Source: Apostichopus japonicus
Lineage: Eukaryota > Echinodermata > Holothuroidea > Aspidochirotida > Stichopodidae
Reading direction: 5' to 3'
DNA length: 64,000 nt
Assembly: GCF_037975245.1 (NCBI RefSeq)
Contig: NC_092569.1
Location: 24,785,168 to 24,849,167 of the forward strand
Shown: piece after piece, positions 52,401-63,256 of the stretch
Layout of the letters: the number at the start of each line of letters is the position of its first letter
How positions within the stretch are numbered: position 1 is the stretch's first letter
Translations under genes and position numbers: made by a program
The notes under the pieces: model-generated
Seen by the model: the letters and a program-made list of their open reading frames with translations, nothing else
Told to the model about the DNA's origin: nothing
The model's database searches: none

Positions 52401-53687
52401 AATCATTGTGTGGACCCTGCCATACAACCATACTTCACACGCAGAGATGAGCTATCCCTGGAGGATGGATGCCTTCTTTGGGGGCGTAGAGTAATTATTC
52501 CATCCAAATTGCATGAGCTTATCCTGAGTGAACTTCATGAATGTCATCCGGGCATGAGTCGGATGAAGGCACTTGCTAGGTGTTATGTGTGGTGGCCAGG
52601 TTTAGACAAGGATATTGAGGATAAAGTTAGGCTGTGCACGCAATGTATACAAGTGCAGAAGGCGCCTAACCCTGAACCATTGCTGTTATGGCCATGGGCC
52701 ACACAGCCGTGGCAGCGGGTTCACATAGACTATGCAGAGGTCAAAGGTCAGAATTTCTTGCTAGTGGTGGATAGCCATTCAAAGTGGTTGGAGGTATTAC
52801 CAATGAATACCACAACAAGTACTGCCACGATTAATGTTTTGAGAACACTTTTTGCACGTTATGGGTTACCCATTCAGCTAGTAAGTGATAATGGTCCTCA
52901 GTTTAGATCTGAGGAATTTCAGAACTTTCTGAAGTCCAATGGTGTGGACCATACTCTCACTCCTCCATACCATCCAGCTACGAATGGGCTTGCAGAACGC
53001 AATGTTCAAACTTTCAAGAATGCTTTTGCTAAGTCAAGTGGGGAGACATTGGGTCACAAGGTAGCTAATGTTTTATTTACTCTTAGAAATACCCCGAACA
53101 CAACTACCGGGAAAACTCCATCAGAGTTATTTCTTAAGAGATCCCCTAGGACTAGGCTCTCTTTAGTGAAACCTAGCCTGCAGAGGAAGGTGGAAAAGAG
53201 ACAGGATGCTGCAAAACAGCAAAGGGACCGCAGTTCATCAGTGCGGCAGTTCGACCTTTATCAACCAGTGAGGGTGCGAAATGTTAGAGGGGGGAAGGAT
53301 CAATGGATTCCTGGTACCATAGTGAAAGTCAAGGGGCCTCGTACATATATTGTTAGGATCCCTGGCAACAATCGTAGGTTTGTACACTCAGATCATCTTA
53401 TCCCTGACGATACTGGTGCAAATGCTATGGCTGGAAAACCAAACATCAACTCTCCTATGGATGATGATGTTGTGTCAGTTCCAGTTAATGTACCTCAGAC
53501 AACTAGGGAATTAGGGCAGAGCTCTAACTTGGATCAGCCAGGACCTTCCACCACATCCCCAGTAGTATCTGGTAGTCCTGTCCACACAGGTCAAACCCCA
53601 GTTGTGGTAGCAGAGTCACCTGCACCATCAGCTACAGTAACCAGGTCAGGCAGAGTTGTCAGACCACCCAAGAGGTTAGAGATTTAA
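49485..53687 (+). CDS. Ty3/gypsy gag-pol polyprotein, 1400 residues, uninterrupted
   Basis: One open frame. Residues 1-200: capsid-like gag. Zinc knuckles CX2CX4HX4C at 224-237 and 244-257 (nucleocapsid, RNA binding). Aspartic protease with DTGA at 355-358. Reverse transcriptase with YIDD at 651-654. RNase H acidic residues D800, E842 and D867. Integrase with zinc-finger residues near H1018 and C1051/C1054 and a catalytic triad D1082, D1135, E1171 (D-x52-D-x35-E). The C-terminal tail from about 1300 is Pro/Thr/Val-rich, without a recognisable chromodomain. All key residues are present, so the protein could be functional. No frameshift separates gag and pol, so gag would be made as part of one polyprotein. 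The ATG lies 61 bases after the LTR. Confidence 0.97.
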   Translation: MAVYGNIGPFDNTVESFEDYADRCDAFIVANGIAEARQANFFLAMVGAETFKLLKTVCSPDKPCTQTYAHLKTILKGHFSPKPIVIAERFKFWAASQSETESVAYFIVRLKNLATHCDFNAFLLEALRDRLVSGLHTRFVKTQTQLLSTADLTFDKAKTKCLADEMAGIATREHIDAGSSVSTNRLNWWSPQGQGRRGQGTNRNNDKHNRPNQQPWQANSAQSCYRCGGSNHKPDDCRFREVNCHSCGKKGHIQRACRSGAKGPQSQKSSQNQTRTGGHRNHSVSTSYRPMEDGEPNVSSSNKDTNEQYVDSVNTDESDLHYGLYHTLSGVKTNKPYLITLVVGDTNVPITMEIDTGAARSTISEHVYKSSLAHYPIKDTNITLRGYSGEKVPVIGSIVVTAKYGGTSCRMDLLVVKGSRPSLFGRDHLSKIKLDWENIFVVSEPKPAKVGIQNLGNPVSPTLENLLSQNQKIFSSSEMGIKGFSARLRVKAKSRPKYQKSRPVPYSLLSKVENEYEKLIKNDIVTQVNYSEWASPVVHVQKGNGEIRVCGDYKALNDCIEDEGYKLPNTNDLFAKLAQGGTHPKVFSVLDLSGAFNQLFLDDESARLLVMNTHKGLLSPKRLCYGVKTAPAIFQETMDKILSGLDNVFCYIDDILIATENENSHLKALDAVFARLNMHNVRLNGTKCQFMKSKIRYLGHELTSEGVSPLQDKIEAIQKAPRPTNVSELKSFLGMVNYYGKFVRNLSSQMQPLYALLQHNINWVWSDDCEQAFVNAKNALASNQVLTHFDPNKPLVLSVDASPCGLGAVLGHRYPDGSDRPIAYASRTLSQTEKNYAQIEKEALAIIFGIKKFHLYLYGTNFTLITDHQPLTKIFGPKHGIPALAAARMQRWAVLLSAYQYNIEYRSSAKNANADLLSRLPVGEASSGDPEEYFVFETVLMETPITATEISKHTDKDPVLAKVLEFTLSGWPNHCVDPAIQPYFTRRDELSLEDGCLLWGRRVIIPSKLHELILSELHECHPGMSRMKALARCYVWWPGLDKDIEDKVRLCTQCIQVQKAPNPEPLLLWPWATQPWQRVHIDYAEVKGQNFLLVVDSHSKWLEVLPMNTTTSTATINVLRTLFARYGLPIQLVSDNGPQFRSEEFQNFLKSNGVDHTLTPPYHPATNGLAERNVQTFKNAFAKSSGETLGHKVANVLFTLRNTPNTTTGKTPSELFLKRSPRTRLSLVKPSLQRKVEKRQDAAKQQRDRSSSVRQFDLYQPVRVRNVRGGKDQWIPGTIVKVKGPRTYIVRIPGNNRRFVHSDHLIPDDTGANAMAGKPNINSPMDDDVVSVPVNVPQTTRELGQSSNLDQPGPSTTSPVVSGSPVHTGQTPVVVAESPAPSATVTRSGRVVRPPKRLEI

Positions 53688-53796
53688 CTATACCCTCAAG
53701 TTGTTAGTTTTGTCTGTTTGATTTGATAAAAGATTGATTGATTTAATAACAGTTGAGTTGTTTAATGAAGAAAAATATTTGATTGTTTCATCATCT

Positions 53797-53808
53797 GGTA
53801 GGAAGGAG
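53797..53808 (+). promoter_or_regulatory. Polypurine tract
   Basis: A purine-rich stretch (GGTAGGAAGGAG) immediately before the 3' LTR, in the position where plus-strand DNA synthesis is primed in LTR retroelements. Confidence 0.75.
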
Positions 53809-53981
53809 TGTTATATATCAGTATCACGCCATCTATTTTGGTAAAGTTGTTGTGACCTGCATGTGACCTGGATGAAAATAAACAGTTCAATATGGCCGCA
53901 TGTGCTGTAAACACTTAGCATTTGTCTTCTTGTTATATCGCTAGGAATCAGGATAATCCTCCATTAATCCAGGGTATAACA
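53809..53981 (+). repeat. 3' LTR (173 bp)
   Basis: Base-for-base the same as the 5' LTR on reading both. Followed by the AGTGC target duplication. Confidence 0.95.
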
Positions 53982-53986
53982 AGTGC
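53982..53986. repeat. Target-site duplication, right copy (AGTGC)
   Basis: Matches 49246-49250, confirming that 49251-53981 inserted as a unit. Confidence 0.9.
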
Positions 53987-56900
53987 GTCAATTATGAGCC
54001 CTCCATGCTACTACTTCTGGGCAGAGTGATAACATTTGTCTCAATTAACAAGTTTGCCCAAGCTTAAAAGTAAATATTTTATTGTTCATCTTGTTAGAGA
54101 CCTACAGTACTGTATTAGCCCCAATTTTAATATGCTCTTTCTCTTTGTGAATGTAAATGCAAAACTCCATAATGGATGTAGAATGGCATCTTGAGCAGGA
54201 ACTGCTCCTTGTGTAAATATCTTGGTTTAACTTTATTAGTTATGTGGCCTTAAGGAAGTAAGCAGACTAAGAAAAAACAATAAATGTTGTTTCTTGGCTG
54301 AATAGGAACATAATTCATGAGTGATTGAGCACAAAGTATTTGCAGTGTTAAGCATCTTGCATTTGGGGCCAATCATTTTTTTTGTAATAGTTGCAGTACG
54401 ATTTTGAGCATGAGTTATATATCAACATTAGTCTGTAGGTTCTCCAAATCTCTTGATTATCTCAAGAAGACATGAATTAACCAGTCAATAGTGGGGGGTC
54501 ATCACTGCCAAGCAACTCTTTGTTGCCTACTTTAGTTGATGTAATTGATGATTATTATCCTAGATATAAGTTTTAAGTTGTGGTTTGGAGAGGGAATGGT
54601 CTCAGGGTTCATTATTCTTCCTCAAGATCTTCATCCTCTAGTTCATCATCAGACAGGGTTTGTCCATATGTTTTGTAACAGTTCCTTCATTCCTACTTGC
54701 AAATCAGTACAGGGAGTTGTTTTTTTGTAGACAGGTGCAAGTTTTAGAATCACTGCAATTTTTCTGTCCCTTTTTTGCAGGTGTTGGAGCAGTTGACCAG
54801 CCCTGTGATACAATCTGGTGCAGGAGGAAGATCCATGCAGTTGACTAGTAGTGTCTCATCTTCAGTTTTCCATCCATGTCCAACTTGGAGAGAGTACATT
54901 AGGAGTTGGTTGAAGACTTCTCTTATACAAAGCTGAAAAGATTAATTGCATATAAAATATGAACATTGTTGTTTGCTGGAAAAAATGCAGTACTGTAGAT
55001 CTGTACTTCAGAAATTGCATATTCATCCTTAGTGTTTTCTGAGTCTGTGTTGATAAGTCACCCTTTAAGTGTATCCTGCACAAGTCTTCTGTACTTATAC
55101 CATAAACAAAGATAATGTCACTCTGTGATCGTAACTTTGGTGTTAAGAAAAAAAGCTAAGGGAAGGCTCTTCTCAGTCGTACCTTCAGATTTGATGTCTG
55201 CAGCCACTCAAATCAAACCAAATAGTTGCTTTCATATCTTTGATAAAGATATCCCAAAGTGTATTAAGGTGTCAAATTTCTTGACCTGTTATAATCTGTC
55301 TCCACAAAGTCACACAACCTAGTGGAGGCTTCAGAAAATTTTGGGTCCAGCTCTTCATTGTGCCTTTTCTTTGGGTGCAAATACCTTGTGTTATTTGTGT
55401 AGCAGTGATATTTGACTTTAATAGCCACGCTGTCCTTGTTTTCTATCTTCAAGAGATTACCAGTGTCTTTTTTTACTTTATCTGCTTGTTGAACTTTTGC
55501 TGCTCATATGGTAAAACTCATCACTACAGTACATTGTCCAGTTTTCTTGGATGTGTAATCAACAGTGTCTCTGCTTCTCTCTCTTATTTCAGAAAAATTG
55601 TTTCAATTCTTTTATGTACTAATTTTACTGTGGGCTAATGTGTGACTTAAAAGTCCTTTGCTCTTTTTTATTTTTTTTTTTAGAGCTAGCAGTCTCATCA
55701 AGTTTTATCAGATTTAGTAATGCAACTATGAATAAAGGGAAAAAAATATATTAAGTCTTTACTTTTTTAATAAAAGAAAAAGGGAAAAACGTAGAAAATG
55801 TTTGCTATGTGCCAATGCTTTGCTTTCTTGTAAAAAATGTTTAAGATTCTTTCAAATTTTTCACATCTCGTTTATTACATTTAAAGTAGGCTAGCCAATT
55901 AGACAATTGGCAGTTACAGTAGTCATTGTTTTAGTTATTGTAAAAAGTGACTTTGGATACAAATGAGGCAACATTGTAAGGCTTTTTTGCAAGAAGAACA
56001 AGTTTTTCAGATCTACAACAGGTGTTTTCTGAACCTAGAACTACAGTTTGCCTTACAAATTAACATCCTGTTCTACACCACATTATGGTGACATGTTTAT
56101 GTCTTTGAATTCCTTCTTGAAACAGTATGGCTGAGTCATATCTGTTGGTGGACTTGAACCACCTGCAAAAAAAATTCTGCATCACCTGAACAGATATGTG
56201 AAATTGCCAAAAAGTTACCAAACAAGAAATCAAAAGCAATAGAACATAAACTGGAGATGTTTAAATCATACCAAAGTGTTAAAACCATTTTGTGAACACA
56301 AGTGACTTCAATTATCACTTACAGTAACCACATACCTCACAACTTCTGACAGAGAAAACCTAAGCTAGTGCCAGTATCCTACAAATGCTATAAAAGTGAC
56401 CCTTACAGAACTGAACACTATTGAATTCCTGCCACAATTCTGGTTTTCAGCAGAAAGTTGATACTGGAGTTCACACTTCCAGCTGTAAAGATGGGTGCTT
56501 ATTACTCTTGTGTACACAAATTGCATGGCCAGGCAAGACCACTGTTTATTACACTTGGATAACTTCAGAGTTGGCTTCTTTGCAGAGTGCTTAAAAATAT
56601 GTTACTGTTCCAAAGAAAGATAATCTTCCTAGACAGATAAGACTCATAGCCAGGAAATCAGAGACAGTGGATTTGTTGACTCAAATGATTATCATTGGAT
56701 GCAAGGCTGCATAATTTGTGTCACTTTCTGTAAGGCGTATTTCGTGTCATGTCTGCCTAATTTTGTGCAACCCCCAGTTTCTTGTGCCCTATTGCATTCC
56801 CAGTGTACCATTACAAGTAACAAACACATTAGCTTGCAGTGCTTCCTTTTCACAATTGTTCGTAACAATTAGTGATAGAAATTATTTAGCCTAGGCTGGC

Positions 56901-57890
56901 CTATGTCGTATGATTATATTTTGAAGTTGATCAACCAGACAACCACTTAACTAACATCATTATATGCTATTCAATAGTATATATTAGGTAAAAACAGTGT
57001 GAAATTAGAATAACATTGCAACTCTTGGCAACAAATAGGTTGCTATTTGATGTTGCTCACCGCTCAAGGAGTGCCATTTTACGACGAAATCCAGAAATCT
57101 CTACCATGTGCTAAAACACTAAACTTGCGAATTTGCTCTTCGGTTTGAGATGAAATGCACAAGTAGAATTTCAAAGCGTTTTCATCTCCCATAGGAGCTG
57201 ACTTGCTGGTAGTTGGTGCGAACGTCATATCAATTCATAAGGGGTTACAACTTTGCACGTTGCATTTAATGATAGTAACATTAGTAGTAGTTTCGCCGAA
57301 ACTGAAAATATACAGATACTATATGAAACCATGGGCGGCGATCATGGGGGAGGGGGGGGGGGGGCATTTCCCTGAATATTTTAGGTTGGGGAATATCCCC
57401 CTATAATTGGTGGCATAGTCTTTTATTTGTCGCTATAAATAGAAAATTGTGCGTGGGATTATTTATCCAAATCATATTTGGCGGTGGCTACACCTTCATC
57501 CAACATATGCTGTATGAGGTAAATGACACTTCGTGGTCGTTTCTGTGACCTGTGACCGTACAGCAAGTTGTCACTCATGATTATTAACATAATGTCTGAA
57601 CATCTCATATTTTAAGACTTGAGATTTCACTTGAGTTACCTGTTGACATCTGTTGAAACGAATTCAAAATTGTTGTTGTTACGAAATAATAATTTTAAGT
57701 CTTACTTACGGAATAATAATTTGTTATTGCGAAATACAAATTCATATAATTAAGAACAAAGCAGAACATGTTTCGTGCGGCACAGATAGGCTTGCGTTAG
57801 AAACTTGAGTATGTTCTTCACTTCTAATATACAGCGGTAATATGGCGCTATACAGATTCTACAGACAAACGCGTGCAGTGACCGTTTCAA
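53987..57890. other. Non-coding DNA inside the minisatellite inverted pair
   Basis: About 3.9 kb of AT-rich sequence with no recognised domain on either strand. A 52-codon open frame follows a good acceptor-like TTTTTTGCAG at 54771-54780, but no family was recognised and no partner exon was found. A poly-G run lies near 57.35 kb. If the flanking minisatellites are the ends of a mobile element, this would be its interior, but it has no transposase-like frame. Confidence 0.5.
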
Positions 57891-58208
57891 TCCGGTGATG
57901 AATCTGGTGATAAATCTGAATCCTGGGATGAATCCTGTGATGAATCCTGTGATGAATCCTGGGATAGATCTGAATCCTGTGATGAATCCTGGGATGAATC
58001 TGAATCCTGGGATGAATCCTGTGATGAATCCTGGGACAGATCTGAATCCTGTGATGAATCCTGGGATAAATCTGAATCCTGGGATGAATCCTGTGATGGA
58101 TCCTGGGATGAATCTGAATCCTGTGATGAATCCTGTGATGAATCCTGGGATGAATCCTGGGATGAATCTGAATCCTGTGATGAATCCTGGGATAGCTTCA
58201 GGTTGGTC
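57891..58208 (-). repeat. GATTCATCACAG-type minisatellite, right arm of the inverted pair
   Basis: Reverse complement of the array at 48.8-49.1 kb, with the same inner border (ATCACCAGATTCATCACCGG on the minus strand) and outer border (GACCAACCTGAAGCTATC). The order of 12- and 6-base units differs between arms, so the arms have diverged by unit gain or loss. Confidence 0.9.
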
Positions 58209-59004
58209 AGAACAGCTGCATAGCAGCGGGTGCTCAGTTATACTACGGGCACTATAACGCTTCTAGTTGATGCAAGGAGTTGTTATGTTCCATAACAACT
58301 CCCTGGTTGATGTAAACCTTACGTCAAGAAATAACCAATGATCGCAGGCGCCCAATCAGGAGGGAGGGGACCCTCTCTTTCCAACCCTGCACAAAAAGTA
58401 ATTATTAGCACAACCGCAGACGGCCTACATGGGAGACGGATTCGACGACCTCAGGGCTAAATCTCTCCTTTCTTAAAATCCCGCCCCTGGATGTTGAAGT
58501 TCAATTCAATCAGTAACCGTAGATTTTTCCCAAGGTGAGAACTTGCGAAGAAAAGCCAGCTTTGCTCACAAGATCAGTGATCGATTTAGAGTAAATATAA
58601 AGAGAGCAAATTTTGGATTCCAGAGAAAGAGAAAAGTTGCTGATGGAACAGTCAGGAAGCTAGGAGATTGCTCCTGGTAGGCTATGTAGTTAGTGTCTAA
58701 ACAATACACTATATTGTCCAAACAGCTGTTGCAACGACTACCAAGTCACTCTTGGGTCAAGGCTCAAGTCAAGTCAACTGTGGTCGAGTCACACGTCAAA
58801 TCATTTACTAGGTCAAGAGGTAGACCCTTGTCTGGGAATCCAAGAGTCAAAGCCTGCACATGAACTTACAAACAAGATGCCCCTTGAAACAACTTTTTTT
58901 TCGGTGCAATCCATTGGTGGTCCCTTTACTAACAATGTGTTGTTTTCTGTTAATTTTTACGGACACAATATATGACAATTAAGGTACACCACAGTGGGTG
59001 ACAG
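58209..59004. other. Non-coding DNA, no gene seen
   Basis: Mixed-composition sequence with a GTTGATGTAAACC/GTTGTTATG short inverted motif near 58.28 kb and CAAGTCAAGTCAA simple sequence near 58.77 kb. Nothing else recognised. Confidence 0.5.
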
Positions 59005-59395
59005 CCCGATATTCATAAGGTTATATATTCATAAGGTTCATTGTTCATAAGGGCCATCATCAATAAGGTTCATTGTTCATAAGGTTCGCTATTCATCATC
59101 AGCAAAAAGGTTCCTTGTTCATAAGGTTTGTTATTCATAATGATAAAAAAAGGTTCGTTGTTCATAATTGGTAAAAGGGTTCGATATTCAAAATGGTGAA
59201 AAGGCTCGTTATTCATAATAGGACGAAGGGTTCGATATTCATAGTAGAGCAAAGGGTTCGTAATCAATAATAGACCAAAAGGCTCGTTATTCATAATAGG
59301 AGGAAAGGTTCGATATTCATAATGGAACAAAGGGTCCGTTATTCATAATAGGCCTAGCCAAAAAAGTTCGGTATCATTCACAATGAGGAAAGGGA
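59005..59395. repeat. Degenerate repeat of ATTCATAA...GGTTCG units
   Basis: TTCATAAGGTTCGTTATTCATAATAGG-like units of about 20-35 bases repeat roughly twelve times. TTCATAA is nearly invariant while the spacer varies (GACGAAGGG, GAGCAAAGGG, GACCAAAAGG). The minus-strand frame reads as NNEPF repeats, judged a repeat artefact. Confidence 0.85.
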
Positions 59396-62395
59396 CCCCC
59401 TTTAGGAAACGTACAAGGTTATGCCGTTCCGCACAAGTCGGTTGAAATCGTACAAATTTGCATACGAAGCGTACAAAAATGCATTTGCATATTTTTTCAT
59501 AATAGCATGCATATTAATCAGGCCGAATTTGCAATCGAGCCAAACAAAATTGTGTCGAAAAAACCGAAAAGAAGATATATCTTGTAGAACTCGACGGGAC
59601 AAATCGAACGGTGCAGAAATCATCAAAATTGGACATCGGGAAGGTCAAAATGGTTAGTGTCATGTGCGGTCCGCTGTGTGGTTAAGGAGCGTACAAGTTT
59701 GTATATTTTTTGGCCCTTTTAGAGCCGGGCCCTGGTTGGGGCGTCGGGTTGGTGTTTTTGTGGAATCAGGCCCTACCCTAGACCACCCCACCACCAATCC
59801 CCACCCGTCCCTCCCTTCCTTTTAAGAAAAGACCATTGTGACCCTTAAGAAAATCTGATCATATTTCATTTTCGGTTGGCTGAGGAATATGACTTTTCCT
59901 ATATGTTGAGCTTTGACTCCAAAATTTGTTGTGGTAATAGATACCTGAGAGGCTACTAACTTATTCAAAGTACAACCCCACAATCGAAAGTTATGACCGC
60001 CCAAAGTGCCAAACTGGCGGATTTTCCCAAAAACATTAAAACGTTGTAGGAGTGGCCAAAAATCATGAAACTATTCGGGCATTGCCATTGGGTAAAGCTA
60101 TTTCGCCACCGGGTCACGTGGTAAAAATGACCGAAAAATACCAAATCGTAAAAAGTTGCAAATTTCACCGCAAATAGACATAATACACGCCCCATTATGG
60201 GTAACGGTTTTTTTTGGTCACGTGACCCTGAAAAACAAAATGGTGGCCGTCCCCAAGTAGCCCTAGGTTTACCTTAGGATTAACAAGGTTTCGTTTCATT
60301 TCTACATGAACTTGGCTATGTGCCTGTATCTCGCTCGGATGATAGCGGCTGGTAAGGCGCTTCGATCTACACCAACCAAGATGGCGTTGGTTGCCCACTT
60401 CCGGAGTGAGGGCGCTAAAACCGGGTTTGCCGCTTTTTCGCTTCTACCGGAAGTGACATCATTCAAAGATGGCAACCCAAGTACGGGCGAACGCAATACT
60501 TCAGCAACCTGTATCTTATATTTCACTTGCATAATGACAGGTACTAGGTCTCCACCAATAGGCGACCATAGCGTGATGTCATACAAAAAAAATGCTAAAA
60601 AATCATAAAAAAACGTATGAGTGACCCTTTAAAGTGCCCGCCAAAAAATCTCAATTTAACACTCTATAATATATGTGAAATCGGTTCATTCGGGGGTACT
60701 TGGAAGTTTGGGGTAATTATGACGTCAAAACCCAAAATGGCGCCAAAATTTGAATTTTCGCCAAATACGAACAAACTATATGGTCAAATAAAACTCAACG
60801 CGGCGAATCGAATGGTGTATTCCACAGCTCGATCGGAGTATGCGATATGCAGTTATGGGGGAAAACGGGGCGAACATTGTGGGGAAAATGCCCTACTTTG
60901 GGGCGCTCTACGCCAAAAGAATGCCCTATACATCCAAAGTGCGCACCACTCGTGAAATTCCCTAAAGGGAGCTTTCCAACTGTGGTAGACTACCCGTCTG
61001 GTACCTCTCTATCTCGAGGAATGGGCTCCCCAAAATAGGCCTACACACAAAAAAAAAAATCAAACTTAAAACCATTTACTACTGTGAAGTGTACAGAAAA
61101 TAACACTTTAAATAACGATATTTGCAAAACGGAAAATGAAAATTCTACCTTGAAACAAAACTTTGCATGTGTGTTGCGTGACTGGAACCCAAATTCCCAC
61201 AACCTTCCCCCACCCCTCTGGATTATGATAAAAATTTCAGCATCGATAGGTCGACCAAAATAACTTGTCGGGTACTTTTTGCGAGCCAGCTCAATGGTGA
61301 CTTTCCCAGGTCGATTGGAGCAACGGTTCGGGAGATAGGCGCCCTCAAATTCGAAAAAGGGCGGCATCTAGCGCGAATGCAACTTTCACCTATAGGGTAA
61401 ATGAACTTTCCCGGCGTCGGATGGAGCAACGATTATTTGTGCGAATAGGGCAACTTGTCTTCTATTCGCCAAAAATATTACCTTCCCGGATGTGGTCCCT
61501 ATCAAAAGTTGAAGGGGAGGGGGGTAACCGCACGCGACGTTTCAGATATGAAATCAGCGTCGAATTCTGAGTCGGATAGGCGTAGTTCCGACCGATTTTA
61601 TTTTGCGACCAAATTCGATGAATGTTTTCAAGGGGGCATATAAGGGATAATTTTTGACAACGTTTAGACCGACCTGAATTACACCAAAGTGACCTAGTTT
61701 GGCATGGCAAATAGGGGTGTAACAACGGGGGGTGTAGGGTGTGTCACACCCCCTGGCGAAAAGATCAGTCGGCAAATCAGCGAGCAGTGGGCAAATTTTT
61801 ACTTTTATCATATGTATGTACCTTTCTATTTTCCATTATATACCAATTTCGTATAGATTTACCAATTTTTTTTTTGCGCGTTCCGCGCGCTTCTCTTTTT
61901 TTCATGTGACGCATATTTTCTGCCACCCTCCCCCCTCCAAAAAAACCCCCTCCACCAGTGGTGATAGGACTGGACCATGCACTCTACGTTGTAAGAAGTC
62001 GCGCTTCGCGCTCTGTTCGCGCTCCGCTCATTGACTAATATGTCGGCACACAGCTCAAGTTTATACCCTACACCCCCCTAAGAAAAACACAATGGTGCAA
62101 TCCGTTTCTCCGTATCTCGTTCCGTTTTGAGATATTATTAATTTTTAAAGTTTTGATTTATAACATATTTCTGCTGGCCATAACTTTATAACGCAATATG
62201 CTACGAAGTCGGGACATGGCGCAATCTATCCGACGCGGAGAGTTCTAGCATATATGTCACAACCAATTCAGTTCCTAGAAGAAAATCCCAAAACTGCGTT
62301 TTATGCCTTCCCGAGCCTCAAATCGTCCGAAAAGTAGCAATAGTGCGGACTTATTAACTGCAAATTCAGGCGTAAAATGTAACATGTACGCGTCT
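59396..62395. other. Three kilobases of non-coding, CG-dinucleotide-richer DNA
   Basis: No recognisable gene on either strand. Compared with the rest of the window it has more CG dinucleotides and repeated phrases such as GGGCGGCAT, TCCCGG and AAAATGGCG. It reads like older or low-copy repeat sequence. Open frames up to about 110 codons have no recognisable domain and overlap on both strands. Confidence 0.45.
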
Positions 62396-62399
62396 TGGT

Positions 62400-62722
62400 G
62401 TTCAATTTATATTTTGAACGCTAGTGTTAAGATTCTGAACAGTTTTCATTTTTTAAACGCCCGGACGCTTATTCGAACACTAAGTTATTGCTTCATATTG
62501 GAACGCCTGGACGCTTATTTGAACACCTTACCGTATTTCAACGCCTTCAACTTCGGACGCCTATAGTGGTCAATTTCTGAACGCCAAGTGTTCAAATTCT
62601 GAACGCATAATGTTCTATTTTGGAACATCCCGTGTTTTATTCTCAGAAATAGAACATTAGACGTTTGGATATTATACACCAACGTTCAGAAGTTGAGAAC
62701 TAGCGTTCGGGAGTTGAACACA
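62400..62722. repeat. Degenerate repeat of GAACGC-containing units
   Basis: TTTTGAACGC, CTGAACGCC, GGAACGCCTGGACGCTTATT and GTTCAAATTCTGAACGC units recur about a dozen times with variable 20-30-base spacing. No unit is exact. Confidence 0.6.
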
Positions 62723-62734
62723 GTGGCGTCGCCA

Positions 62735-63044
62735 AGAGGGGGCCGGGGAGACATGTGCCCCCTGGAAAACATTGTGCCCCCCGTGTGCCCCCCAACTGAG
62801 ATTTGGGATTTTCAAAAAATAATAAATAAAACAAAATAAAAAATATGAAAAATACAGAAAGGAGAGCGTACTGCAGCAACACAGGGGGCCAAGAGGGGAC
62901 CAGGGAGACATGTGCCCCCTGGAAAACATGTGCCCCCGTGTGCCCCCCAACTGAGATTTGGGATTTTTAAAAAATAATAAATAAAATCAAAAATACGAAA
63001 TAAGGAAAGGAGAGTGTACTGCAGCAACACAGGGGGCCACCTGT
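62735..63044 (+). repeat. About 155-bp tandem duplication (GGGAGACATGTGCCCCCTGG unit)
   Basis: Two copies (about 62735-62888 and 62889-63044), each starting GGGGCC..GGGGAGACATGTGCCCCC, passing through CCCAACTGAGATTTGGGATTTT and an A/T-rich segment, and ending GTACTGCAGCAACACAGGGG. About 90% identical by eye. Confidence 0.88.
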
Positions 63045-63256
63045 CCACAGCGTGCTAAGGTACACCACTGTGTACTGCGGCAACACAGGGGGCCACCTGT
63101 CCACAGCGTGCTAAGGTACACCACTGTGTACTGCGGCAACACAGGGGGCCACCTGTCCACAGCGTGCTAAGGTACACCACAGTGTACTGCAGCATACAGG
63201 GGGCCACCTGTCCACAGCGTGCTAAGGTACACCACTGTGTACTGCGGCAACACAGG
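63014..63256 (+). repeat. 56-bp minisatellite, four copies plus part
   Basis: Units start GTGTACTGCGGCAACACAGG at 63014, 63070, 63126, 63182 and 63237 (partial). The 56-base period includes CCACCTGTCCACAGCGTGCT. It begins inside the end of the preceding 155-bp duplication, so it arose by local amplification of that end. Confidence 0.95.

Larger units (their letters stand above)
49251..53981 (+). mobile_element. Complete Ty3/gypsy LTR retrotransposon
   Basis: A 4731-base element: 5' LTR, primer-binding site, one gag-pol frame, polypurine tract, 3' LTR, with a 5-base target duplication. LTRs begin TG and end CA and are identical by inspection. The domain order protease, RT, RNase H, integrase is that of Ty3/gypsy (Metaviridae). 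The type of gag (with two zinc knuckles) and the single frame fit the Mag-like group of animals. No envelope-like frame. It looks intact and recently inserted. Its orientation is opposite to the IQANK1-like gene, and it may lie in that gene's upstream region or first intron. Confidence 0.95.

Noticed and set aside
54781-54936. 52-codon open frame right after a strong acceptor-like TTTTTTGCAG
   Set aside because: No family recognised, no donor or partner exon, and AT-rich DNA gives such acceptors often.
59070-59330. NNEPF-repeat minus-strand frame
   Set aside because: Translation of the TTCATAA/GGTTCG array; unit lengths vary and break periodic coding.
60302-60608. Overlapping frames of about 95-100 codons on both strands
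   Set aside because: Opposing open frames without domains in CG-richer repeat-like DNA; neither shows splice structure or recognisable protein.
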